From Lichenostomus cassidix (taxonomy: Eukaryota > Chordata > Aves > Passeriformes > Meliphagidae), in the NCBI GenBank assembly GCA_008360975.2, contig CM039181.1, forward strand, positions 5,254,380-5,318,379: DNA of 64,000 nucleotides, written 5' to 3'. The position numbers and the translations under genes were made by a program. The notes below the pieces were generated by a model that saw only the letters and a list, made by a program, of their open reading frames with translations, ran no database searches and was not told the origin of the DNA. This document shows positions 35,713-47,700 of this stretch, in pieces (the first letter of the stretch is position 1; each line of letters opens with the position of its first letter).

Positions 35713-35852
35713 TTCTCATAAAGGTGGAAACTCTCAGTGATGCTCAATTCAGGAATTTTCTCATATAGGTGGAAACTCTCTGTGATGCTCCATACAGGAA
35801 TTTTCTCATAAAGGTGGAAACTCTCTGTGGTGCTCCATCCAAGAATTTTCTG
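35713..35852. repeat. 45-bp tandem repeat, three copies
   Basis: Units start at 35715, 35760 and 35805. Each carries GGTGGAAACTCTC, GATGCTC or GGTGCTC, and GAATTTTCTC with a few differences. The copies are about 85-90 percent alike by eye. Confidence 0.9.
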
Positions 35853-36197
35853 ATGGGCATAAAGTCAATTCACCCACGAGTGCCAATGGCAAAGAAGTGA
35901 CTCCAGGAGGATTTAGAGGTCAGTGCAGGCAGGGCAAAGGCATTGCTGCAGCCCTGAGAGAAGCATTAGTGTTTTGCTCTCCTGACAGCAGCAAAATGAA
36001 TCACCGTGGAAAAGTTTGGGATCCATTTGTGCCTTTTGCTGGGAACAGGAAGAGGAGCAAGTAAATAAGGCTGGATGTGTTATGGCTAGCTGTCTGTGCT
36101 TCTGTTTGATCACTTGAAAAGACAGATGACTGCTTACTTTAGGCTATTAGGCATGTTTGTTATACATAAGGATTCATGGACTTCCAGTTATGCTTTT

Positions 36198-36215
36198 AAA
36201 AAAAAAAAAAAAAAA
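36198..36215. repeat. A homopolymer (18 bases)
   Basis: An uninterrupted A run on the plus strand. Confidence 0.9.
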
Positions 36216-39200
36216 CTTGCTAGAATTACACTGAGTATTAATTAAAATTCTGTGATTGTTCTGCATGAAGATTGCAGTAAGGATCAAGGCACTGAGTAAA
36301 TGCACTGCTCTCTACACTGGGCTAATATAATATTTCTTACAAAAGAGAAATGTGGATAAACAACATATTAATCAGTGGCAAATTTAAGCATAGACACGTA
36401 CATAAAAGAATAAAATTTCATAACTTTATTATGATTTATCACCAAAGCCAAATTATTTCCAGAGGAGTAGTTTTCCACTGGAGGACAAAATTCAGTGGAG
36501 CTGTAATAACATAACAACCTTTGCACCTTCTTTGGAAGAGGAAAATTTTATTAAAAAATGAAAGGCCAAGTAATTTTTATCCCATGAATTACTAGAAATT
36601 GAGGAAACAATTAACTGTGGGCAAGTCCTGAGGACTGACTTGTCTCAGAACTTGTTCAGAGAAATTTTATTCACAGAAAGCTCACATTGAACATCACACT
36701 CAGTAACTAGCAAAATACATTTTTTAATGATGATCACTTATGGCATAGAAAAAGAAACCAGATTACAAAGGAAAAAAGACATTGCTTTGCACATAAATCT
36801 CTTTTGTGTAGCTCTCCCTGTCAAGACATTTCAACAAGGGGCAGCTTTGTGGGGGGACTGATCCCAGCAGGAAAGCAATTTCTGGAAATTAGAGCAAAGT
36901 GGAGTGTTTCCCAGCTGGGTGGAAAGTCCCATCTTAATGCACCAGAGCAGTTACAAAGAGGTGAGAGCCATTCTGTAGGATCCTGGCAGTGCTCTTTGGG
37001 TTTCCTGCCATAAACAGGAGGGATCAAAGAGGAGAACTTTACCCTTCCAGATAAACTGAAGTGCTGAACTGAGTTGCTCGGGAAGCTGCAAGAGTTCTCT
37101 GTCAGATGCTGTTGGGATTTGTCTCGACCATAGAAACTGAAAAAGCTGTGAAAGCACAAGTTTAAATAACAGAGCTCCTGAAACCTTGTGCTGGAACACC
37201 TCCTGCAAAAATGGCAAGGGGAGCAGATATTTTAAGGTCAAAAAAGGGTGGAAACTGAGATGTTCTACAGTGTTGCTTAATGCTCTGCTCTGCTAATTGA
37301 CTGGAGAAGTGATTTGTTGAAAGGTGGTGGAATTTCTTTTTGTTCTTCTCGTTGAATTTTTGGAAGTCCAAATACTTAGCCTGTGGCTTTTTAGAGGGGG
37401 AAAACCTTCATGTTTTTCTCATGAAGCAAGGTGAATTGGAAATAGGAGCCTCCCTGCCACCAAAACATGAATGTTAAATTCACTCTGAAAGTATTCTGAG
37501 CCTTACAACTCCCTGAACTTTCTTCTGAGGAATTTGAATGTATTTTATATATCCAAATATTTATATTTTTTATATTTGGAGAAAAAAATGTTATTCATCT
37601 CAAGCTTCTCTTTTTGCTTTTCCTTACCTGCCTGCTTTAATTTTTAAGCTCTAAGGAAACTGCAAATGCAGCCATCCCAGAGCTGTATGTGTGTGAGGTG
37701 CTCCTGCAGTGTGCAGCCCTCACAGGATGAATTCTCCCACTGTCTCCTGGTTCTGTTTGGCACATCCAGACCCCTGCCCAGGCAGTGGGGCAAAAAAACC
37801 CTCCCAAAGGCAGGAAGGAGCAGCAGAGCTGGGCACAGGTTGCTTTCCTACTGAGCCAGCCCATGTCCCAGGCAAGCTCACTGCTGTAAACTTCATCTTC
37901 CTCAGCTTGGGAAATACAGGAAAGGCAAGGGGGAGGGAATTACTTTACAGCAATTCCTGCAAAGGCTGTGATTCATTTATTTGTTCTTCTATGAACACCC
38001 TAGCCAGATGACTAAGGCAGATCTGCAGACTGATGACCCAGAAACAGTAGAGATAAATTTCATCTTTGGTGGAAAGGGAAAAGGAGTTAAAAGCCATGTG
38101 CAGACTGTTATCTTCCTAATTTCAGTGGTTTACCTCCCAGCACAAGCCCTGGCTTACACCAAGGATATAGCACAGAGATTTGCTCAGGGGCTTTTCTTTT
38201 TTTTCCCTACCTCTTCCTCATCCCAGGGTGGTGTATCTGAGGTTACCTACACCTGTGACTTTTGAAATTAGCAGCAGATAAGGTCACCAGAGCTGCTGGG
38301 CCTCTCAGGTGGGAGGCTTAGGGGGTTTGCCTCCCTTTCTTGTTGAAGTTCAAGCTGCTGAGATGGAGGCTGCTGGTTTTGCTGCACCTTTTCTTTCCCT
38401 CAGGTAAGACATTTGTCCTTGCAGGGAAGGTGGAAAGAAAAAGGAAGAGTGTCAAGTGTGATAAATCTGTTTTGGTAGCTTGGGCTGCTGAGCTGCTGCT
38501 GGGGAGCAAGGAACCTGAAAATCCTTTTCAGAGGATTTCAGAGGATGGGTCTGTGGGGTGGCTGCAGTGACTTGTGAGGAATTGAGGGTGGACTGGATAA
38601 ATGCAGGGGAAAAGTACTTGTTGCTGCTTCAGGCCTGTTTGTGAAAAACCTTTCTGTGAACAGAAAGCATCTAACTATACTGCCAAGTGGGTGTAAACTC
38701 TATTGCAGCCTCACTGGTCAAACTGGGACTTATATCAACCTGCTGTGAAGATAATGCAAAGGGCTTCAGTAATTAGTTTGATTTGGGGTTTTTTTTCATT
38801 TATTTTGACTGCAGTGACATTCCCTGGGAGGTTCTCTGTGGTGCCACTGCTGGGTTGCTCTCAAGCTGTGATTCCTTGGTTCTGGCGAAGTGTTGAACTT
38901 CTTGGGGTGCTCTGGTTGCCTGTGGATGTGTCTTACCCCAGCACCTTGTGGGAACTTTGGCAGGGCTCTGAGGAGGGCAGGATTCCCAGCCTGTGTGTGT
39001 GCAAACCTGCTTTCATAAATACACTCAATCTCTTGGCTGAAAAGCTCCAAATATCTCTGATTTCTGGTCTTCCACTTGGAACACTGGAGGTTTGGTTTGG
39101 TTTTTTTTTTTTAATGGTGCTTTTATCAAATACAACTTGAAAGTATTAAGCCCCAAGCAGCATGTGACCCTAGCACTACAAAAATCCCTTCAGCAGCATG

Positions 39201-42200
39201 CAGGGCAAGATGGGAAAGTTCTTCTCTTCCCATCACATTCCTCTGTCCAGGTGGCTGGGCAGTATCTGATGTGGAGGTGTTGTGCACTGACCATTTCAGG
39301 AGTCCTGCCTTCAAATCCCAACACCCCTGTTTGACCCTTGAAGGACTGTAGCAATAAGTTCTAGAAAGTAGCCCTGCATAGTTAAAAAGTCATACAAAGA
39401 TTGATATTATGCTCTTCGATTTCTCCAATTTTTTGATATTTCCTCAAATATATGAATTTTTTCTCATTCCTGTGCCATTTTATAGGCTGTACATGTAGAG
39501 GCCAATGCAGGTCCCTTATTATATGGTGTGCAATAGGAGAATATTGGCTTTTCTCCATACCATACTGAACAGGTTGGTCTCCATAATCCATCAATTGGCT
39601 TCCTCACCCCCATTTTTACCCTTTTCCAGTCTTGATTCTGCCAGAGGCTGAATTTGGTAGGACACATCAGACCTTTATTCCACACAAAGTTCATAAACCT
39701 TCACAGGGTAAAAATTGCTGAAAACCATGTAATGTGTTTTCCTAGTGCTTTCTCTCTCCTAATTAGTTTTGGTTTGTAATTTCTCACGGTTAGCATGGCG
39801 TATCCACATTTCCATCAAAAATGCTACTGGAAAGACATACTTCAATACCATTTTTAAATGCTGAGTTTTCCCAGAAGTGGGAAATAGCTTAGGTGAGTGA
39901 CCTTCCCCTGGAGGTGAGCCAGGTCAGGGCTTCTTTCCTCAATGAACAGGAGGAATCCAGGAGAATGAAGGCAATTTTCCAAGTAATCTTTGAGGGGAAC
40001 TCACACTCAGTCAAGTTTGATCGAGTTAGTTGTTCTTACTTGTGGCAAAAAGAAACTTGGGAGAGAGGAGAGAACAAGAGTGGACGTGTTTAGCTGCAAA
40101 GAGGGTCAAGGAATAAGGTTTGGAGGAGGCAAAGGTAATCACACAAGGTCAATCATTGATGTCTGTGGAGTGCTGGAACTCTTGGGTGAAAAGGAGGTGC
40201 AACTCAATGTCTTAATTCAGTTTCTGTGGTATTTCTGTGCAGCCTGCTGGGCTGTGTGTTTGCTTAAGGGATGCTGCAGGGCTTGCTGTCACTGCAGTAA
40301 TGAATGCCAGAAATGCAGTGAAATTCCCATTTACCCATATTGTGATGGAAGGGATATTCATATAATCCTTTCCAGCCAGAGAATCCTCTCTGATAATATA
40401 ACAGGAGCTGTGTCCAAAAGAAACAGCAAAGAGAGGCACTTGCATAGCACAGGAATGAGCCAGAGTTCAAGGGGGAAAGGTTTGATCCCTCTTTGGGAGT
40501 GTTTTCCCGTCACCAGTGACCAGTGAGGTCTGGACTGCCAGTACCCTCCTTCCCAAAAAAGCACATTGTGTTTCTCAGCTATTTCCCCCTTTCACCCTGG
40601 TGAGTCTCATGCAAAGTTGAAAAGTTCGGTGCAGTGGATGGAGCCAGACGAGGCTGAATGGCTGGGGAAGAGGATAAGGTGAGAAATGTGGGTTAAAACC
40701 CCCATAAAGATTTTAACCTGATTTGCTGCATCACTTCTTGGTGCTCTAAGTGCTGAAGAAAGGGAGCTACAATCCCCTCACTCCCTCCAACCCTGCACTC
40801 AGAGTGCTTTTATGGCCTCAAACTCTTGCTCACCCAAAGACCAATTCTGGAAACAAAGGGCTGTGAGCCAAGGAACTTGGTGGTCTTGGGCTTGGAGAGA
40901 GGTAGATTGCCAAGGAAATTCATGACTCCTAAATGCCCCAACTAGAAACAAATTAGTAGAAATCCTAAATCAATGCTGAACTTCCCTGCTTTGTTGTTTC
41001 TCCTACTCTGTGCTGGGAGGACTTTACTTCACAGGGGACCAGAGAGAGAGCATGTTGAATGAGGGTGTGGATTTCTGGTCCATGGCTTAGAAGAACCTTT
41101 TGAATGTTGAGGATTCCTCTTTGAAGTTCCTCAAGTAACAGATAATATAGTTAATGCCATGTAAAGGCAATCTCCTCATAATCCTTTAAAAATAAATAAA
41201 TTTTAAAAAACCCACACAACCAGCAGGACTGCAGTCACACCACTATTGGAAAGCAGGGATTGACTACAAATTATGCTGCCAAACAGCTGGTTTGGGCTGT
41301 TCTGGATTATCCAGGTCCATCTCTGCTGAACATGTGGGATGGAAGGATCCCTTTGCTGGGAAACTTCCCCATTTCACACTTGGGCAGGGAGTCACCCTGC
41401 AGGTGGAATGCATGAGGAGCAAAGCAGTTTTCCTAAGAGGTCACAAAGGTGAAATACCCTTGGCCTTGGACTGATGTGAGACTTCCATCCAGGTAGCTCT
41501 GCAGTCTACAGAGCAAAAACTGAGCTGCTTCCTGCAGTACTGCCCTTGGTGTCCATGTGTGACTGTTTATACACACATGCCTTGTCTCTCTTTCCAGCTC
41601 CTTCTTTCTCTCCTTTTTCCATTTGGTTCTGCTTTGCATTTTATTTGCAATGTGTTGTCCTGTTGTGAGTATTGCTCATGCATGTTGGGTTAGGGTTCCC
41701 CGAGGAGTCTGTCTGGCACTGGAAAATTAAGTTTTTTTGGCTTTTGCACTCTCAAAGCCCTTTATTATAAGCTGGGGTTTTTGCTGCGGGGTAGTAGGAT
41801 GTTGGGAAGAGCTGAAATATGGCACTGCTGAGAACCAATTAGTGTAAAAGCTGTGCTAGGGCCCAACTACGTGCTGATTTCTCTGTCCCCAAAGGCAAAT
41901 GTGTTTGCAGTTTTAGGTCACAAGTGAAATGAGCCTGTTGAATCTCATTCTAACATGTCACTCTCTTACAGACTTTCTTCTCCACCCCAGTGCTTACCTC
42001 TAGACATCTGAATTTTCTTGCTCAGAAATGTGGTTTGGGGTTTTTCTCTCCCCTCGTGCAGCTGCTGGTGGAATGGGTTTTCTAAGCTCCCATCTGCAGG
42101 CCTATTTATTTCCCCCATCTAAACCTTTTCTTTGCAGGGCAGTTTGGAGAACAATGGGGAGGAACAGTCTGAAACTGAGCAGAGTGGGGGAAAAAGCAGG

Positions 42201-43464
42201 CTGTATATCAGTAGCAGTTTCTTAACTGATGGAAACTAGTACGGGAACCCTTGCCCCTGGGAAGAGGCTGAATCTTTTTTTCATCAGATACAAATGAGGC
42301 AATGCAAAGGAGGAGGAGGAGGATTCTATTAAAATTAAAAGGGGGAGGAATTCGATGGTGTGACTTGGGCTGGAGGAACTCACGTAATCTGTCCTAACTT
42401 ATTTAATCAGTATAGGTCAAAGATTTGATTATATTGTGTTTCCTGTTGGGTTTCAGCATAGTGTCTTCCTTACCCACATGTGTAAGGTCACCTGCTTTAT
42501 TAGAATCTCCAGTGCTGCCTGACCTCTGGGAGGGGAATGCCTGGAAAGAGCAGGGAGCTGCAGAGGGCTGGTGTGAGCATTTAAGCTAAGCACTAGTTGA
42601 CATTTTCAGCTGTAGACAACAAGAGCTTTGCCAAACCTGGCCTGAACGTTGGCTGTGACTGGAGAATTGCACCTGGTCAAGTTACAGTGCAAAAATTTGT
42701 ACAGTGCTACTGTTAAGCAGTTGAGCCTTGTGAGCTCTATTTAGGGCTTGTACTCGTGAAGCAACTGGAATAACATGTTGGGTATGGTGGTAACTCCTCC
42801 TCGCTGGCACTTGAATTTAGACTTGGATTTTATTCAGTTTCCTGAGCAGGACCTCAGCTGTTCTCAAAGGGGCAAAGCAGGGCTTGTGATGGTGGTTCTG
42901 AACACCCCTGGGCACAGAGCTCCACCCCTGACCTTGGGATTGTCCTTACATCTACACCAGGAGGTTTCTAATACAGCTGAGGAGAAAGAAGACACATCTC
43001 CCTCACTTTTGTTTTTTATTTCCCCCTCTGGTCTAAGTGGGTAGTAGAATAAAATGGGAATTGCCCTTGGGTAACCTCCAGGAAGCAGAATTCTCCTTTG
43101 TTGGCATAGCTTTACAAATGGATTTATAAATGCTATGTACAAATGTTATAAAGCCACCCCTGCTGGAGGAGCCTAACTTCCCTAGTGGAGCCCACTGAGC
43201 TCATCCAGGGATGCATTGGCACTTTGATGGGAGCCTTGTCTTCTCCTCCTGTGCAATGGTCACCCCTGTTCCTCTCTGTGTGATTTCTGAGGAGCTCACC
43301 ATGGCCATGCAGAAGAGTTTCCGTGAACTGTACGCTCTGGCATTTTCCTGTTCCACTCACTCCAGGGATAATAAATAGCAATGGTAATAAATAAAAGCAG
43401 ATGCTATAGACTGAAGTTTATGTGTGACACATTTTCCAGTGTGCACACGCTCTAGTACATGAAG

Positions 43465-43480
43465 TTCTCTCTCTCTCTCT
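43465..43480. repeat. Short (CT)n tract
   Basis: About seven CT units. Minor. Confidence 0.7.
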
Positions 43481-44335
43481 GCATGTATGGTTTAGTTTCT
43501 TCTCCCATACCTCTCCAGCATATTCCTTCTGTGGCAGGAACCTGGGGGGCAGATGGGCTGCAAAACTTGTGGGGCAAACAAGTGATCTGAGAGAGAAATT
43601 CGTGCTGAAGGAGTCAGTCTTTCTTACTGTGGTGTCTATGTTTGTGTCTCCATGTTTCACAGAGCTGAGGACAGGCTGAAGGAAATGTCTTGCTTTCAGT
43701 CTGGCTGTTTCTGCCTGATTCATGCTATTTTTTGAGCCTCCCAGTGTTCTGCTTTCTCCAAGCACAGTTGAAAGTGGTATTTAACAAAACAAAACATCTC
43801 TCTTTTAAAATTTAGCTTCCTGATTCTGCATTGTCTTGGTTAGGAGTTTATATGAAAGAGTTTTGAAGTGAACAGAAATGTTCCAGGGTTAATATCAGTT
43901 TGTGGAGCATGAAAGAAGTTTAAGGTATCTTTAATGTCATGAGGTGAGGACCTCCCTGGTTGTAGCTCCAGGTTGTGTATGCAATGCCAGGTCATACCAC
44001 CCTTGAGTAGCAAGTACAGTGTAATACAAGTGTCATACCCTGTTTTGTGTTTTTCTGAGGTCCTGAGCTGAGGGGGTGTGTGAGGGAATATGAACATGCT
44101 TGTAACGCTTTAGGGCTTGAACTGGTTCCATGGGGAGCCAGCTGGGGTGTTCCTATGGAATAAATCTGGTGTGTGCAGCTGCAAATGCTCTGGTCAGAGT
44201 GAAATGGGCTCCACTGCATGAAGCACTGTGTAATTCTATTCAGTATTAAAAAATATATGTGTAGATCTATGCAATTCAATTAGTTCACCACTCTTGACTT
44301 CCTCATGCCTCACACTTACTGAATAAGTAATAATA

Positions 44336-44349
44336 TTTATTATTTTATT
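44336..44349 (-). terminator. AKR1D1: Candidate poly(A) signals of AKR1D1
   Basis: Two AATAAA hexamers on the minus strand (plus-strand TTTATT at 44336-44341 and 44344-44349) lie about 360 bases after the AKR1D1 stop. A GT-rich stretch follows on the minus strand near 44310-44330. The 3' UTR could also continue to later sites, so the true end is uncertain. Confidence 0.45.
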
Positions 44350-44706
44350 ATTCCAGTAATAATAAACTGGAATGTTTTGTTTTGGGTTAAGTGGAGAATA
44401 GTTCATTAAGTGAAACTGATTTGGCTTGAACTACTGAGCCTGTTTTTAGGAAAAACCTTGAGTTTTATCAGCTGTTTTGAAGCTTCAGTGTTGTTCAGCA
44501 TTTAAGCCTGCTGAGCCAAACCCAGCAATTCAATTAATTAAATAGCTTTGGTCTTCAATAGCAAGAAGAGACTTGACAAGACAAGAAGAAATAAATGTCA
44601 TGTTTTTAATGCTGATTGGAACAGCCTCACATGAAGACAAAGCACCAAACATTGAGTGTCTCTCAGCAAAGCCTAAGAGCACTGGCTGTCCAGACCCACC
44701 TTGTTC

Positions 44707-44749
44707 TCAGTACTCATCGTTGAAGGGATACTCTGGATGGTCACGCCAC
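44707..44749 (-). CDS. AKR1D1: AKR1D1 exon 9 (C-terminus and stop)
   Basis: After the acceptor CTCTCCACAG the exon reads G then [13 protein letters not shown] and TGA. The first G completes the ATG codon split from exon 8. The C-terminus is nearly identical to human AKR1D1. The exon is too short to show as an open frame and was found from the motif and splice site. Confidence 0.95.
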
Positions 44750-47700
44750 CTGTGGAGAGGTCAGAATGGACAGGTGAGCTCCCTGGGTGACACAGGACAT
44801 CAAGTCAGTGATGCATTGTCCTGTGCCCAGCTAACATCTTCCTTGCAATATAGCTGAGGCATTCATGGAAGGCTTTTCTACTAATTCAGAAGCTGTCTGC
44901 TCTGAATAACTCTCCCTGCAGTTTATTTGGAAGTCCCTTTCCAGTTCATTTGGAACCAAACCTTTTCATTTAAGGGGAGGACAGTGAAGGACAATTTTTC
45001 AGGCCCACAGGCTTCATACCTGAAGGAGAAATGGGGATAACCAACAAGAGCTTGGATGACAGCTATTTTCACTATTTAACTCAGGTTAATAGAAGTGTTT
45101 TGGGAAAGGAGGGTGTCTTCATCATGTGTGAATTGTGGAAAGGGAAGACTTCTTTGTTCAGATGTGCAGAAAGACCCCTAGAAATAAGGACTATATGTGA
45201 AGAGGTGGATCCACCAGATTGAGGGCAGAAAGCAAAGCAGAACAGAGCTGGTATGAACAGGTTTGGGATGGTGCTTTCCCCAAGCAGCTGCCACACCTGA
45301 ACTAGGTCTGGCTGTCCTCTAGCTCAGCCTACATGGAGATGCTCTGCCAGCACCTACAGTGGCAGAGAATTTACAAATAAGCTTTGGGGTAACCCAGTTC
45401 AGGGGGAAAAGGGATGTTCTGGGTGCATCCTAACAAAGGTAGAGAGATTTGAGGGTTTGTTTTAGAAACTGCAGGCTCAGGGAAGATGCAAAATCCAGGA
45501 TCATTATCATAAGGGAAGAAGAAAATTGCCAGGGTCAACTTGGGGTGAAAAAATAACACCTTGTTTGCCCATTAGTGGCAGACTTGAGAGAGAGGTAGCT
45601 GTCTTCTGTTGTGGGTTTTCTTGTTTGTTTGAGAAGATGATGCTAAAATCACAAGCCCTGGCTTGACAAATACTCTCCATTAGCTACATGAAAAATTTCT
45701 GAAGAGCATTCTCAGGTGCACCATGGCAGCTGGCTGCCTTGCCTTATAGCAGAGCACAACAAATACTGGCATTTCCCCAGCTGTGAATCCTTCCAGTCTG
45801 GGAAGGGATATATTACACAATATTGAAGGTAGCTAACTGGAAGGCATCAAACATTTTGAATTGGTTGTGTCAAAACATTTCATTCCAATATCCAGCCAAG
45901 CTCAAGTGTTTACACATTAACAGATTGAATTGGTTGGGAAAAAAATCCGAAAAAAAACAAAACAAGCCACAACACTTTGGCTTGTTTGACTTCAGTATAA
46001 TTTGATAATGTCTGAGTTGCCAGTGTCATAATCTCTACTTTTCATCTCCTAGAGCATGCTTGCTAGTCAGATCTCACATATTCAAATGTCTGAGTCCTTT
46101 GAGTGAAAATGATTCACTTGGAGGAGTCAATGCAGCTTGGAATAACTGGTGAGGAAAAACATCCACAGCAGAGAATGGGAGCATAAGATAAATCAAGCAA
46201 GATAAATTAATGTAAAACTTGCCCTGCACAATGCTTCTAGATTTCCCATAGAGGAGAAGAAACAACTTCAGATGAATCTTTCCTGATGTTCTCATATTTC
46301 TACAAAACCTCCATTTTCTTCTGAGATGCTTCACTTGCTAATTGATTCCACTGATTGCGTTATCCTGTTTGCATGGGCTTACTCATCCCATCAGAACAAC
46401 AGGTTTGCACACAGAACCCTCATGGAGGCTGAGAATTGGAAGAACCAGAGGAAAGCTGGATTTTTCCACTCCTGCTGGCATTTCCATCACAGCAGCCAAA
46501 GGTTTTGCACAAAGTCTTCCAGTATCATGGTTTGACTTTTTCAGATCCATACTGCTGGATGAAATAAGGAATGTGTTTAGGCTGGTGATTTGTCTGATGC
46601 AGTGTCAACTCCAGACATTTCAGTGTGGTAACGCACAGCAGGCATATAGATATCTATATATATAAATCTATATATTGGCTCCTTACATGGCAACATCACT
46701 TTTCTGATCAGGCTTTTTTTCATAGCTGAGATCAGACTGTACTTAAACATTTTTCCCCAAACATGGAGCTACCAATGCCCATCCTATGCATCCTGTTTTC
46801 CTTATCCTCCTGTGACCAAATTCAGGCTAAAAAAGCAAAGCATTTAATTTATTAGTTTTTTAGATTGATGGCCTAGAAAGTTCTTCTCCTGCGGGCATTT
46901 GCAGCCTTTAACTTTGCTTTTGGAAAAGGCTCTTGCACACCAAGGTAACATTTTGTGTATGTAATTTTAAAATTTTAAGTGATGCTATAACTCAATTTTG
47001 CTCTATTAAACCAAACTGTTTCAGATACCAAAACACACTTAAGAATCTCCTAGGCCATTTGTGAGAAGCCTTCTGGAACTAAGTACTGCTAATTGATGGA
47101 AAGCTATTTTAAATTTTAGGAAACTAAAGCTTCAGAGCACCTGGCTGAGCTTAAATGTGAAAAATGAACTCCATTATGATGCTTTTAACTTAGTGCATAT
47201 TTTCTATCATATTTATGCGGCACAGTAAGTGGTTTGTTTGTTTCTTTGCAACATTTCCCTGAATCTTTTGAGCAATGGTCAACATTTTAGAGTGCTATTG
47301 CTGCTGTTACCAATGCTTTTCATCTCATGCTACAGTTTGGCAGGACACAGATAATCCAAGGTAAAAAGAGAAATGCATGGAAATTAATCTCTAGCATTTG
47401 GCTACATATTGAGTGCCCTGAAAAGGGGAAAACAAAGTTTGGCCATAAACTGTAGATGCTTTTGAGCTGAAGGAAAAACAAACAGCCTCATCCTCTGGAA
47501 GAGAGGGTGTTGGGTCAGTCTGAGCCTTCCAGTGAAGCAGAACTATATTGGGGGGTAAGGTTTAGATAACAAGCAGCAAGAGATTGAGCCTCATTAGTTC
47601 TCAAAAGAGATAATTAAGAAGTGGTTTAGCTGTCAAACAAGCTGTGTGTTTTTCTCTTTTCCTTAGAAGAAGGTACATTATTTGAAGGTACATTATTTGA

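Larger units (their letters stand above)
25245..44335. other. About 19 kb with no supported gene
   Basis: Scattered open frames reach 178 codons (39990-40526 plus), but none shows family motifs or a consistent exon chain. The stretch is mostly AT-rich unique sequence with one CR1 fragment, one 45-bp tandem repeat and some homopolymers. Non-coding transcripts cannot be ruled out from sequence alone. Confidence 0.6.

Noticed and set aside
39382..39694. Overlapping Trp-rich minus-strand frames, considered as a viral or retroelement remnant
   Set aside because: No conserved retroviral or other viral motif could be identified, there are no terminal repeats, and the frames are short.
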